Of a stretch of DNA of 64,000 nt, positions 12,957-21,700 are shown one piece after another; position 1 is the first letter of the stretch; every line of letters starts with the position of its first letter. The stretch lies in assembly GCA_013398175.1 (NCBI GenBank), contig VZRZ01007702.1:1-64000 (forward strand). Reading direction: 5' to 3'. Position numbers and translations under genes: made by a program. The stretch comes from Climacteris rufus. Its lineage: Eukaryota > Chordata > Aves > Passeriformes > Climacteridae. Under the pieces are notes generated by a model, which did no database searches, was not told the DNA's origin, and saw only the letters and a program-made list of their open reading frames with translations.

Positions 12957-13305
12957 TTTTCTACTGAAAACCCCCAGAAAATGTCCCTTCAAGAAGCTAA
13001 CAGGAGTTTGTTTCAGAGCGACCGCGTACTTTCCAGAGCCAGCCGACTTTTGTCAGACATGACTCTGGGAAGCGACTGATAATCCTCAAGCTGCTCAGAG
13101 GACCGTCCGAAATAGCAGCGAAAAACACTGCCAAAATTTTTTTATTTTGAGGAACGCATGGCAGAGACGGGTGAGGCACCCCAGGTACCGCAGGACTGTG
13201 AGTAAAGCCCCAGGAACCAGAGGAACTGGTGAAAGGCTGTTTATATATCTCAAAACTTTTACTTTCTTCTTTTTTCTTTTGGCAGTGGTGAGGTTTTTGG
13301 GTGAG
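12957..13305 (+). other. Proviral 5' leader
   Basis: Untranslated region between primer site and the matrix start, where packaging signal and splice donor normally lie. A donor-like GTGAGT begins at 13198 and another GTGAGG at 13171; neither is proven. Confidence 0.55.
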
Positions 13306-13758
13306 ATGGGCAACTGTATGTCTCAAACCCAGAGGGAGTTTTTTTTCCAAGTTTTACATACCCTAGAAGGACGAAAATTTAAGTTTTCAGAAAGCAGCCT
13401 TCAAAAGTTTATTAAATTGATTTTTTGGTTCTTCCCAGATGTTATGGGGGAATCTATTAAAACCCTTGCCTTTTGGGATGCTGTGTGGGAAAAGTTAACT
13501 AATGAAAGCCAGGCAGGAAACGTCTCGGTTCAGAAATTTTTCCCATTGCATGCTTTCATTTATAAGGCTCTCAAAAGCTTGGAAAACATTACTAACCCCT
13601 TCTGCGCAGAACCCCTTGCATGCCTACCCTCCCCCCCAGCTCCTAGCCCCATTAATCCTTTTCGAGATAGCACGGGAGATGTAACTCATCAAATGATGCC
13701 GGGCTGCCACCGCCTCCTGGACTCCCTCTGCCCTGGCTATTTCATCCCCTTGCCATGA
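13306..13758 (+). pseudogene. gag: gag remnant: matrix domain
   Basis: The reading frame begins MGNCMSQTQREFFFQVLHTL, with glycine at position 2 as in myristoylated retroviral matrix proteins. Matrix directs Gag to the inner plasma membrane during assembly. About 100 residues of helical, aromatic-rich sequence (FFPDV, LAFWDAVWEKL, FIYKALKSLEN) fit a betaretrovirus-like matrix domain. A proline-rich stretch (LPSPPAPSPINPF) follows before a stop at 13756-13758. The open frame extends upstream of this ATG, but the MGNC start fits the family and follows the leader. After the stop, Gag-like sequence continues in another frame (13805 onward), so an indel probably separates the parts. Confidence 0.82.
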
Positions 13759-13989
13759 CAGCAAAGGCCAGTCTGTCCTGGATTCTTCCCAAAACCCTTG
13801 CACCTTGCATGCGTTCCCAGTTCACTCCACCCCAGTTTGTATTAACAAAGATGGCTCCTGCCACATGGCAAGTGCCTCCATCTTGTCTCCTTCTTCTGCT
13901 GGTTTTCCTGCCCCCAACCATGTGGCACAAAATGGTGGACAGCACATGGCACAGCCCGCCCCCGATGCTGCACAAAATGGTGGACAGCA
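13759..13989 (+). pseudogene. gag: gag remnant: proline/glutamine-rich linker with 45-bp repeat
   Basis: Frame shifted from the matrix part and open from about 13805. It encodes low-complexity sequence in which AQNGGQH occurs twice, from a 45-bp (15-codon) tandem unit seen at 13925-13944 and 13970-13989 (shared core 'acaaaatggtggacagca'). The linker region between matrix and capsid is variable in retroviruses. The nested LTR interrupts the second unit. Confidence 0.6.
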
Positions 13990-14381
13990 TGTAGGGAATC
14001 GGATATTTTATTAAACTTACTAAATTTTGTTTGTTAGCGAGCACTCTGGGAAAGGCACAGCTGCAGGCCGGGTGGTTGAGTCAGTTGCGAGTCAGTTTGG
14101 AGTCTGTTGGAAGTCAGTTAAGTGTGAGTCAGTGATTGGTTGTGGAGATACATGGACAGTATGTGTGCAGAGAGCTGACTGGATGAATGGACACATGAAC
14201 AATGTCACTGAAGCTGTGCGCAGCCAATGAGTGCTCTCCTCTGTTAGGGTTCAGTTAAGTTCTGTTAAATGTTCTGTTAAGTCAGATGTGGGTTTGGGTA
14301 GAAATAGGACCGTCTTTGTCTACAATAAATTATCTCTGAGACTTAAAGGGGGTCCATGTGTCTTTGCTCCCCAATGCTACA
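13990..14381 (+). repeat. Nested solo LTR, family C, 392 bp, inside gag
   Basis: It starts TGTAGGGAATCGG and ends ATGCTACA. It is flanked by identical 7-bp gacagca (13983-13989 and 14382-14388). Inside are CCAAT (14224-14228) and AATAAA (14324-14329). It matches 26091-26475 along its length. It is younger than the provirus. Insert plus duplication is 399 bp, a multiple of three. Confidence 0.92.
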
Positions 14382-14436
14382 GACAGCACATGGCACAGCC
14401 CTACCACGTGACTCAACATGGCACTGACCACGTGAC

Positions 14437-14537
14437 NNNNNNNNNNNNNNNNNNNNNNNNNNNNNNNNNNNNNNNNNNNNNNNNNNNNNNNNNNNNNNNN
14501 NNNNNNNNNNNNNNNNNNNNNNNNNNNNNNNNNNNNN
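14437..14537. other. Assembly gap in gag (101 N)
   Basis: Undetermined bases within the linker of gag, next to the low-complexity repeat and followed by a C-rich run. The size may be nominal. Confidence 0.98.
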
Positions 14538-15451
14538 CCCCACCCCCACCCTCTTCCTCCCCTCAGTGACCATGCCGTTTCTGATGCCCACCCACAAGGT
14601 TCCCACGCCCTCAAAACCCATACCGGTAATGCTTCTATCTGTATACCAGGGGAAGAAAGGGAGAGCACTTCCTCTCCAGATGCTTACAACCCAGACAGCA
14701 AACCCTGATGGCAGCCTGTTCCCTGTGCGCATTTAAAGCAGCTTTGCAAATCAGGAAAATAATTTGGCCATGATTCCACTTATTTCGAAAGCCTAATGCA
14801 AGCCACCTTTACTACTAATTTTTTAGTGCGTTATGATATTAAAACAATTATATCGTGCCTTTTTTCTCTGTTGGAATACCTGATGTGGGAAAGAATGTGG
14901 AAGCGCTCCCTAAGTGAAGTCCTTTTAATACATTCAAAAGACCCTTATAATTTGCACCTTACATTAAATCTTCTATGCAGAGAAGGTTTATTTACCAAGC
15001 CTCAAGATCAAGCTGCCACCTTAACCGAGGGGATCTTAATGGATATAAAAGAAGCTGCCATCCAAGCGTTGTCCCTAACCCCTTCTGACTCTACCCCTGT
15101 AAAAAATTACACCCAAATCATACAGGCCCCAAATGAAACCTTTATTGCTTTTACAGATAGATTAAGGGAAGCAGTTCTCAGACAAATTAATAGTAAAGAG
15201 GCCCAGCAGGAAGTACTATGTTCTGTTGTTAGAATACATGTTAATGAAGCCTGCAAAAGGGTACTCGGGATGCTGCCTATACATCCTATACCTTCTCTTG
15301 ACCAAATGATCGAGGCCTGTATGAAATTAGTAACAACAGAAATGAACTCTATTAAAGTAAATGGAGGTGGGGTCATGGGGCCTTTACAACACGGACAGGG
15401 ACAGGCCTTTGCAACAGGGACAACATGGAAATGCCACAGTGGAAGCCACAG
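14538..15451 (+). pseudogene. gag: gag remnant: capsid
   Basis: Best open stretch is from 14796 to 15473. The central part carries the major homology region, the motif conserved in retroviral capsids (Q-x3-E-x4-F-x2-RL pattern): QAPNETFIAFTDRLREAV, starting at 15123. Capsid forms the core shell. The N-terminal capsid half (14720-14990) is frayed, with stops in all frames before 14796. Downstream, the frame no longer matches that of the zinc knuckle at 15452, so at least one indel lies in about 15370-15450. Confidence 0.85.
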
Positions 15452-15493
15452 TGCTTCAACTGTGGTAAGATAGGACACATGTGGCACACTTGT
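15452..15493 (+). pseudogene. gag: gag remnant: nucleocapsid zinc knuckle
   Basis: These bases encode CFNCGKIGHMWHTC, a perfect CX2CX4HX4C Cys-His box that binds zinc and packages genomic RNA. Only one knuckle is visible; many betaretroviruses have two. The frame closes at a TAG near 15560 and lies +2 relative to the capsid frame. Confidence 0.9.
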
Positions 15494-15549
15494 AAAGAAC
15501 CTAGGATGTTAACCCCTAAGACTGTTTTTACAGACTGTCCTGACAACAA

Positions 15550-16374
15550 TTGCCAACACTAGCGGCAACAACAGATACCAGGAAACAAATAGGAGAGCCC
15601 AGGGCGGCCCCGTGTGAGGACAGAAATACAACAGCCGCTGATCTCAGCCACACTGGACAATGCCCAAACTGTAATACCAAAGATGAGGTAAAATGGCAAC
15701 AATGGGAGCCAGGCAAGAGAATCTCTTTGGCCACTCCCTTGCATCTTGCAAAAGAAGAATACCACCTCATTCCAACACTTGTCCACGACTGCGACAACAT
15801 CCCACCAGACACAATAATTTTAATTATTGGGGACCCTGTACACATACCACCTGTGCTACAAGTAACCCCAATGATACAGCACACAAACAGGGAGGGAGGA
15901 ATTCATGCTTTAATTAGCTGTGTTGCACCTGCACTCTCCCTCCCTAAAGACACTTTGATTGCCCAGGAGATTATCATCCCCAGAGACAGTGCCAGACCTA
16001 AGCACGACCTGGGGGTCTTCTGGACAGAGATAATGGGCCAAAATAACCCTAATTTCCTATGCACATTGCGCAGTGGAACCTCCACCATATCCATGCCGGG
16101 GATGGTGGACACTGGGGCTGAAATGACTGTTATCTCACGTGCTGCCTGGCCCCAGGACTGGAAGCTACAGCTGGTGGCTGGGAGTGTCACAGGCATACAG
16201 GGATGGGCAAAAGCTGAGAGGAGTGCATCAGATATCGTAATTGAAGGCCTGGACGGGAATATTGCCTCCGTCCGGCCATTTATTATCGATGCAGGGCTGA
16301 CCTTATGGGGCAGGGACCTCCTATCCCAATGGGGGGCACAAATCAGCATTCCACCTCCCCCCCAGGATTTTTAG
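15550..16374 (+). pseudogene. pro: pro: degenerate dUTPase plus retropepsin
   Basis: The longest intact retroviral frame, 274 codons, probably entered by a -1 shift from gag. Residues ~68-150 look like a decayed dUTPase: IPPDTIILIIGD, then a glycine-bearing strand, then LPKDTLIAQEIIIP, which resembles the conserved 'KxxxIAQ' end. The usual catalytic aspartate/tyrosine motif is not clear, so it is probably inactive. Residues ~165-274 are an aspartic protease: DTGAEMTVIS (DTG at 16108-16116), a flap-like GSVTGIQG, and the C-terminal GRDLLSQWG. The protease would cleave the Gag-Pol precursors. The dUTPase-protease order is typical of betaretroviruses. No C-terminal G-patch is seen. Confidence 0.85.
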
Positions 16375-16817
16375 TAGGGGCTGTTGTTGAGCGCAAGACT
16401 CCATGGCTAAAATGGACATCAGACATGCTGGTGTGGGTCGAGCAATACCCCTTGCCCAGGGCAAAATTAAGCACGCTTGAATCCCTGGTGGAAGAGCAGC
16501 TTTCCAAAGGTCATATTTTACCATCCAATAGCCCTTGGAACTCCCCTGTCTTTGTCCTTAAAAAACCGGGCAAGGACAAGTGGAGGCTCCTCCACGACCT
16601 CAGAAAAATCAATGAGGTCATAGGAAACATGGGGTACCTGCAACCAGGAATGCCATTGCTCTCTATGCTCCCTCAGTCCTGGAAGTTAGCAGTCATTAAG
16701 GATTGTTTCTTCCACATTCCCCTTCACCCTAGTGACGCTCCCCAGTTTGCATTCTCTGTGTCATCTATAAACTGGCAGGCACCCATGTGCAGATACCACT
16801 GGACAGTTCTGCCATAA
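16305..16817 (+). pseudogene. pol: pol remnant: reverse transcriptase, fingers/palm
   Basis: Pol frame open from before 16305, overlapping pro, to a TAA at 16815-16817. It carries RT hallmarks: PWLKW, YPLPRAKL, LSKGHILPSNSPWNSPVFVLKKPGK in register (given here in part), WRLLHDLRKINEV, and the palm segment KDCFFHIPLHP. RT copies viral RNA into DNA. The palm segment reads AVIKDCFF, so the catalytic aspartate that normally lies two residues before this lysine is absent, apparently by an in-frame deletion. The frame ends just after the conserved HWTVLP. Confidence 0.88.
16365..16371 (+). promoter_or_regulatory. Candidate -1 frameshift site at pro-pol junction (GGATTTT)
   Basis: In the pro frame the codons read CAG GAT TTT TAG, so G GAT TTT lies immediately before the pro stop. 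The pol frame, open through this point, is -1 relative to pro. The known pro-pol slip site of mouse mammary tumour virus is GGAUUUA in the same register. No structure was computed downstream. Confidence 0.5.
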
Positions 16818-17501
16818 GGCATGAAAAAGTCCCTGACTATCTGCCACTGGTATGTGCATAAGGTATTATCTCCTGTCTGAAAGGCAGACCCCAAAGCCAT
16901 CATCCTTCACTATATGGATGATGTACTGGTCTGTGCACCATACCAAAACTACCTGGACTGGACTTTAGAAAAGACCATACAAGTCATCAAAAGTGCGGGA
17001 TTCCAAATCCATCTAGACAAGGTCCAGTGTACTTACCACCTCACCAACCTCAGCCTTCTCATAGGGGAGAGAACCATCGCACCTCAGCAGCTTACAATGA
17101 AGGACAACCCACAAACTCTCTGCATTCTCCATCAGCTCTGCGGTTCCATTAACTGGGTTCATCCTTTTTGGGGACTAGTGACAGAGGACCTCACAACCAT
17201 CTTCAATCTTCTTTGTGGCGGCAAAAGCCTCGACTCCCCACGCATCCTCACTGCAGAGGCCAGGGAAGCCATTGATAAGGTACAGGACGCCATATCATCA
17301 CGTCAGGCACATAGGGTGGACCCTAAACTCCCATTCCAATACATCATTCTGGGTAAGGGACTGCCCTTCACCAGGCTTATTTTTCAGTGGGATGCAGCTC
17401 AGAAAGATCCTCTGCTGATGGGAGAGAATGGGTCTTTCTGCCACATCAGCCATTCAAAAGTATCAGTACGCCACAGGAACTGTTGGCTAAACTTATTATG
17501 A
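16818..17501 (+). pseudogene. pol: pol remnant: RT palm YMDD, thumb and connection
   Basis: Same frame as the upstream RT part but after the TAA. A second in-frame stop, TGA, is at 16878-16880. The active-site box YMDD (16911-16922) is intact within LHYMDDVLVCAP. Thumb and connection sequences follow (AGFQIHLDKVQ, GSINWVHPFWG). The frame ends at a TGA at 17499-17501. Homology continues in another frame from about 17460, so an indel lies near there. Confidence 0.88.
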
Positions 17502-18130
17502 AGGCCAGAGCACACCTCTGTACCCTCGCTGGGTGTGATTTTGCATTCATACACATGCCCTACACAATGTTAGCACTGAAGCATTTCCTCCAATTCAATG
17601 AGAACTTCCAGTTCGCCCTAGACAGTTACACAGGCCAAATTTCCATCAATCGGCTTCAGCACAAATTATTCAACACCATGTTTAAATTGGCTCCAAAAGA
17701 AGAACAAAGCCGAACACCGCTCAAGGCTCTAACCGTTTTCACAGACAGCTCCGGAGCCTCTCACAAGGCAGTGAGGACTTGGGAGAGATCCTCAGACACA
17801 ACAGTGGGAGAAGGACGTCGAGGTGGTTGAAGGATCACTGCGAATTGCAGAACTTGCTGCTGTGGTCAGTCTTTGAGAAATTTAAAGAACCAATCAACAT
17901 TGTAACAGATTCCTCTTATGTGGTGGGGGTAACAGCCAGGGCAGAACATGCACTCTTAAAGGAAGTTTCCAACCCAAAATTGTACAAACTGCTCTCAAAA
18001 TTGGTATATTTGCTCTCCCACTGAGAGCATCCATTCCATGTAATGCATGTGAGATCACACACCAAACTGCCAAGACCCATCACAGAGGGGAATAGAAGAG
18101 CTGATGCTCTGGCAGCACCTGTTCAGGTAC
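17387..18130 (+). pseudogene. pol: pol remnant: RNase H
   Basis: RNase H degrades the RNA of RNA:DNA hybrids. Its motifs are spread over three frames. TDSSG (17741-17755) carries the first catalytic Asp, in the frame of 17387. IAELAAVV (glutamate codon 17850-17852) carries the catalytic Glu, in a second frame. TDSSYV (about 17905-17922) carries another Asp, in a third. The C-terminal VRSHTKLPRPITEGNRRAD follows after a stop near 18022. At least two small indels and one stop therefore break it. Confidence 0.85.
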
Positions 18131-18134
18131 CTAA

Positions 18135-18980
18135 CATCCCAAATACCTTCGAACAGGCAAAGCTGAGCCATCAACTGTACCATAAATATGTTCCAGCCCT
18201 GGTCCACATGTTCCATCTATAATGGGACCAAGCCAGGGCCATTGCGGGGACCTGCCCTAACTGTCAGGCTTATCAAATCCCATCATTGGACTCAGGGTTA
18301 AACCCCCGAGGACTAGATAGCTGTCAATTATGGCAAACTGATGTTACACGTCACTGAATTTGGAAGATCAAAATATGTACACGTTTCTACAGACATTCTC
18401 AGGGGCAATTTGGGCATCAACACATGCCAGGGAAAAGGCGAAGGACATCCAAAAACACCTGCTCCTGGCCTTTGCCACCCTGGGTGTGCCAGCCGAAATA
18501 AAAACTGAGAATGGCCTCGGTTATATTTCCCAAAACTTGAAATAATTTTTTGAATTATGGGGAATTTGGCACACCACAAGTATCCCAAACTCTCCCACAG
18601 GACAATCTATAGTAGAAAGAGCCCACCAGACATTAAAGAGGGTCCTTGATCAGCAGCAGGGAGGAGCAGAGAACAATTCGCCTGCGGTGTGTCTCTGCAG
18701 GGCTCTCTTCACTATAAACTTTTTAAGCAACTACTTTGAAGACCCAGTCCCCCCCGTTTACCATCATTTTTCTAATTCGGCAAAATCAAAATTAAAGGAT
18801 GATGCACTGGTGCTTATTAAGAACCCAGAATCCCATAAGATTCAGGGTGCCTTCTCATTGATTGCATGGGGAAGGGGATACACCTGCATGTCCACCGCCG
18901 CAGGACCCAAGTGGGTGCCAGGAAAATTTGTTAAACTGTATCTTAAGTCATCCCCAGAAGCTGCAGGAACATCACAGTGA
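18135..18980 (+). pseudogene. pol: pol remnant: integrase
   Basis: Integrase inserts viral DNA into host DNA. The N-terminal zinc-binding HHCC pattern is visible (SHQLYHKYV ... CPNCQ, about 18163-18275), interrupted by a TAA near 18222. The core has WQTD (Asp codon 18340-18342), a stop at 18355-18357, a frame change near 18395, then KTENG (Glu codon 18507-18509, where Asp is usual) and GQSIVERAH (Glu codon 18615-18617). The last two are 36 codons apart, the D-x35-E spacing. A stop lies at 18543-18545. The C-terminal domain ends in WGRGYTC and KWVPGKFVKL before TGA at 18978-18980. Confidence 0.88.
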
Positions 18981-18982
18981 AC

Positions 18983-19038
18983 TGAACAGGAGCAAAACAC
19001 AGAACCAACGNACAGGAGTGAAACACAGAACCAACGGA
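18983..19038 (+). repeat. 27-bp tandem duplication after pol, with one N
   Basis: 'aacaggag' followed by 'aaacacagaaccaacg' occurs twice, with two differences and one undetermined base at 19011. Confidence 0.75.
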
Positions 19039-19266
19039 CATGAGAAGTGCCACTTGGAGGAGAAAAAGATGCAAAGAAGAGAGCCATCAGAAAACTGTGT
19101 CACCTCCAGGCCGTCACCCCAGACTGAGGGATGCTGCCCACGCCACCTTCAGCACTGCCTACCTCCAACTCCCTCTACCCCATGTGTTTATAACCTGATT
19201 TTTATTTATGTTATATCCATTTGCCACCCTACAGAAAGCCCGGCTTGGAGCCCCAAAGACAGAACC

Positions 19267-19541
19267 ATGATCTTCCTCCTTCGGCTTCTCCTGGTGGTGG
19301 TAACAACATCAACAGTCATAATGTGGATAGTTCCTCAAAGCATCCATGCCAGTATCCAGGAGCTGAAAACAGCTGCTGAAGGCCAAAGGGGAAGACTGGT
19401 TAAATGGACTTTTAGGTCATGGGGACACTCAGGTGGGCAAACTGCACTGTTAAATCCATTTTATGGGTTGTTTTTGTCACTCTATTTGTAAAGCCCCTTT
19501 TATTGTTTCAGTTAAGAAACCACGTTCTTTTTGTAAGAAAG
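19267..19541 (+). pseudogene. env: env remnant: leader and membrane anchor only
   Basis: Env would normally fill about 1.5-2 kb; here only about 275 bp remain. From 19267 a frame starts MIFLLRLLLVVVTTSTVIMW, a signal-peptide-like hydrophobic leader, followed by IVPQS and a short unrelated tail. In another frame, from about 19419, VKSILWVVFVTLFVKPLLLF resembles a transmembrane anchor and short tail ending near the polypurine tract. The surface domain and most of the transmembrane subunit are missing, presumably by one large internal deletion near 19345-19400. Assignment rests on position and hydrophobicity and could be wrong in detail. Confidence 0.6.
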
Positions 19542-19548
19542 GGGGGGA
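19535..19548 (+). other. Polypurine tract
   Basis: AAGAAAGGGGGGGA directly abuts the TG that opens the 3' LTR. This purine run primes plus-strand DNA synthesis in retroviruses. Confidence 0.9.
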
Positions 19549-20262
19549 TGTTGCGGAATTCTAACAGTGCGGTCTGGCCCCCACCTGCTCAGCAGGAGCT
19601 AGCCCTGGAGCTTTGGAGCGTGGCCCCTGCCGGGATGGCTGCTGCCCAGGCACTGCCTGATGATGTCACAGCCCGGGCTGCCACTCCTGTGGAAGCGGTG
19701 GCACGGGGCCCAGCTTCTCCCTGTGGACCCTCGTGCCACTGCACAGTTGCCCTGATGGAGATGTTATGGTCCGCAGTGGCTCGGTGGCTCTCTCCCCCCA
19801 TTCCTCCTTGGTGCGGTATGGCATGGAGCGGTCCCCACACAGACAGAAAAGTCATTGTCTCCTGGTCCTCCTTCCCTGTGGACCTTCATATCACTGGGCA
19901 GACGCCCTGCCACTCCGTCTGCATCCCACCCCGTTTCCCCCAGTGATCAGCTCCCTGCTGATTGCTCCGCCCCTGCTCCCCTGCCTAAAAGTCTGTGTTC
20001 TTTCTGATCCTGTGTTCTGTCTCCATTTCCCCTCGTTCAAGAATAAACCTTGGACATATCGCGTGGAAGAAACCTCTCCTTGCCTCTTTGTTTTCGCTGC
20101 TGCTTATCCCTCGTGATGTGGAGCTGCACCTTCCCTGGTGCCATTTCTCCAGCTTTCCTGTGATCTGCCTCTGAGGTGGAACTGGAAGAGGCGACCCCTG
20201 GGTCACCGTTCCAGGTCATGCAGTGGGCTTTCTGCACCCTTTCAACCCACCCAGCTGTGGCA
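19549..20262 (+). repeat. 3' LTR of the provirus
   Basis: It begins TGTTGCGGAATTC right after the polypurine tract and ends GCTGTGGCA. It carries TAAAAG (19986-19991) and AATAAA (20042-20047). It differs from the 5' LTR by about 40 substitutions by eye plus small indels, including a longer stretch around 20165-20180. Confidence 0.95.
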
Positions 20263-20825
20263 TTATCACACTTTATAGTCTCAGCTGAAACTAAACAGTG
20301 CATGTTGGCATTACAAAGGCTTGTACAAAGTGTGGTACACTTACATCTACCTAAGCTCAAAAAAACAACTATGAATGTGTTTTACAGACATTTGTACATT
20401 TTTTAGCAAAATCCCTCACCCAAACTGTATTACATGGCCAAATATTAGCTATTTAACTGGTAGCAGCTACAAATATACTGTTGCTATGTTATTCAAATTT
20501 GGCTTTTTTTTTTCTGAATTCCATGTGCTCTAGTTTCACTTTTATTTCCCTTCCTTCTGAAGTTACTAAAATAAATCCGAATTCCAATCTATTCTTGTAG
20601 ATTTCATGTGTTCATTCTTTAATTGTGTGTTTCTGCCCAAGTCTGTTCTAGCAGTTTTGTTTTAAAGTACCTGAATTGAATTGAAGATATGAACAAAAAA
20701 GCTGATATGAAGCTGTTCTCAATTCCACTCACTTCTCAGCAACGTCAACCTTGTGCTGAAATGTTTCGGAATTTGAAGATCCACAAGGAAGCCTTGCAGA
20801 TTTGGCAAATACAATGGCTTTATTC
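20263..20825. other. Non-coding DNA between provirus and CR1
   Basis: AT-rich; no gene or repeat recognised. Confidence 0.55.
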
Positions 20826-21700
20826 ATCCTCAGTAAGTTCACAGATGACACAAAGTTGAGTGGGAATGTTGATCTACTGGAGCATAGTAGGGCTTTGGAA
20901 AAGAATGGATTGATGAGTTGAGGCTAATTGTATGAGGTTCAACAAGACCAAGTGCCAGGTCCTGGTTTTGGGTTGTAACAACCCCAGGCAGTGCCACAGG
21001 CTAGGGACAGAGTGGCTGGAAAGCTGGAAAAGGACCTGGGGGTGCTGGTGACTAACAACTGCCCTAGCCAGTGTGTGTCCAGGTAGGCAAGAAGGCCAAT
21101 GGCACCTGGCCTGTATTAGCCATAGTATGGCCAGCAGAACCAGGGCAGTGATTGTCCATCTGTGCTGGGAAATGCTGAGGCCACAACTGGAATCCTGGGA
21201 TCAGTTTTAGGCCCCTCACTGCAAGAAAGTCATTGAGGGGCTGGAGTGGGTACAGAGAGGAGAATGGAGCTGGGGAAGGGTCTGGAGCACAAGTCTGATG
21301 AGGAGCAGCTGAGGGAGCTAGGGGCATTTATTCTGAAGTAAAGGATGCTCAGGGGGGAGAGGCTTACTCCCTACCACCATCTGAAAGGAGACTACAGTTT
21401 AGGTGGGGGTCAGTTTCTTCTCTCAAGGAACAAGTGACAGGACAAGAGGAGACATCCTCATGTTGCACCAGGGGAGGTTTAGTGATTATTAGGAAAAATT
21501 TCTTCACTGAAAGAGCGGTCAGGTACGGGAACAGGCTGCCCAGGGAAGTGGTGGAATCACCATACCTGGAAGTGTTAAAAAAACATGTGCATGTGGCCCT
21601 TGGGGATGAGGATTAGTGGTGAACACAACAGTACTAGGCTAGTTGGCTGGGCTCAATGATCTTTTCCAACCTGAATAATTCTCCAGTTAATTCTCCCATG
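20826..21700 (+). mobile_element. CR1 LINE, 5'-truncated, plus strand
   Basis: Begins within the reverse-transcriptase C-terminal coding region (KFTDDTKLSGNV-like codons near 20840-20880) and continues through typical CR1 3' text such as 'gaaaaggacctgggggtgctgg', 'cagggaagtggtggaatcacc' and 'caatgatcttttccaacctg'. It ends near 21700. Stops break the coding part, so it cannot move. Confidence 0.88.

Larger units (their letters stand above)
12221..20262 (+). mobile_element. Endogenous retrovirus, betaretrovirus/ERVK-like, defective
   Basis: A two-LTR provirus of about 8 kb, including a nested 392-bp LTR. Order: 5' LTR, primer binding site, leader, gag, dUTPase-like/protease, RT, RNase H, integrase, env remnant, polypurine tract, 3' LTR. 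All genes are broken by stops or frameshifts. The LTRs differ by roughly 5-7% by eye, mostly C/T and G/A changes at CpG, which implies an old insertion. The flanks show only a weak 6-bp match (ttacct at 12215-12220, ttatca at 20263-20268). Betaretrovirus-like assignment rests on the dUTPase-protease order, Lys-type primer site and frame arrangement; a search would be needed to name the family. Confidence 0.95.

Noticed and set aside
12195..13079. Several overlapping open frames of 130-150 codons at the provirus edge
   Set aside because: They lie in the 5' LTR and are repeated in the 3' LTR (19419-20116), so they are non-coding LTR sequence.
14796..15473. Intact gag capsid gene
   Set aside because: The major homology region is present but the frame does not reach the zinc knuckle, and the N-terminal part is broken, so it is a remnant.
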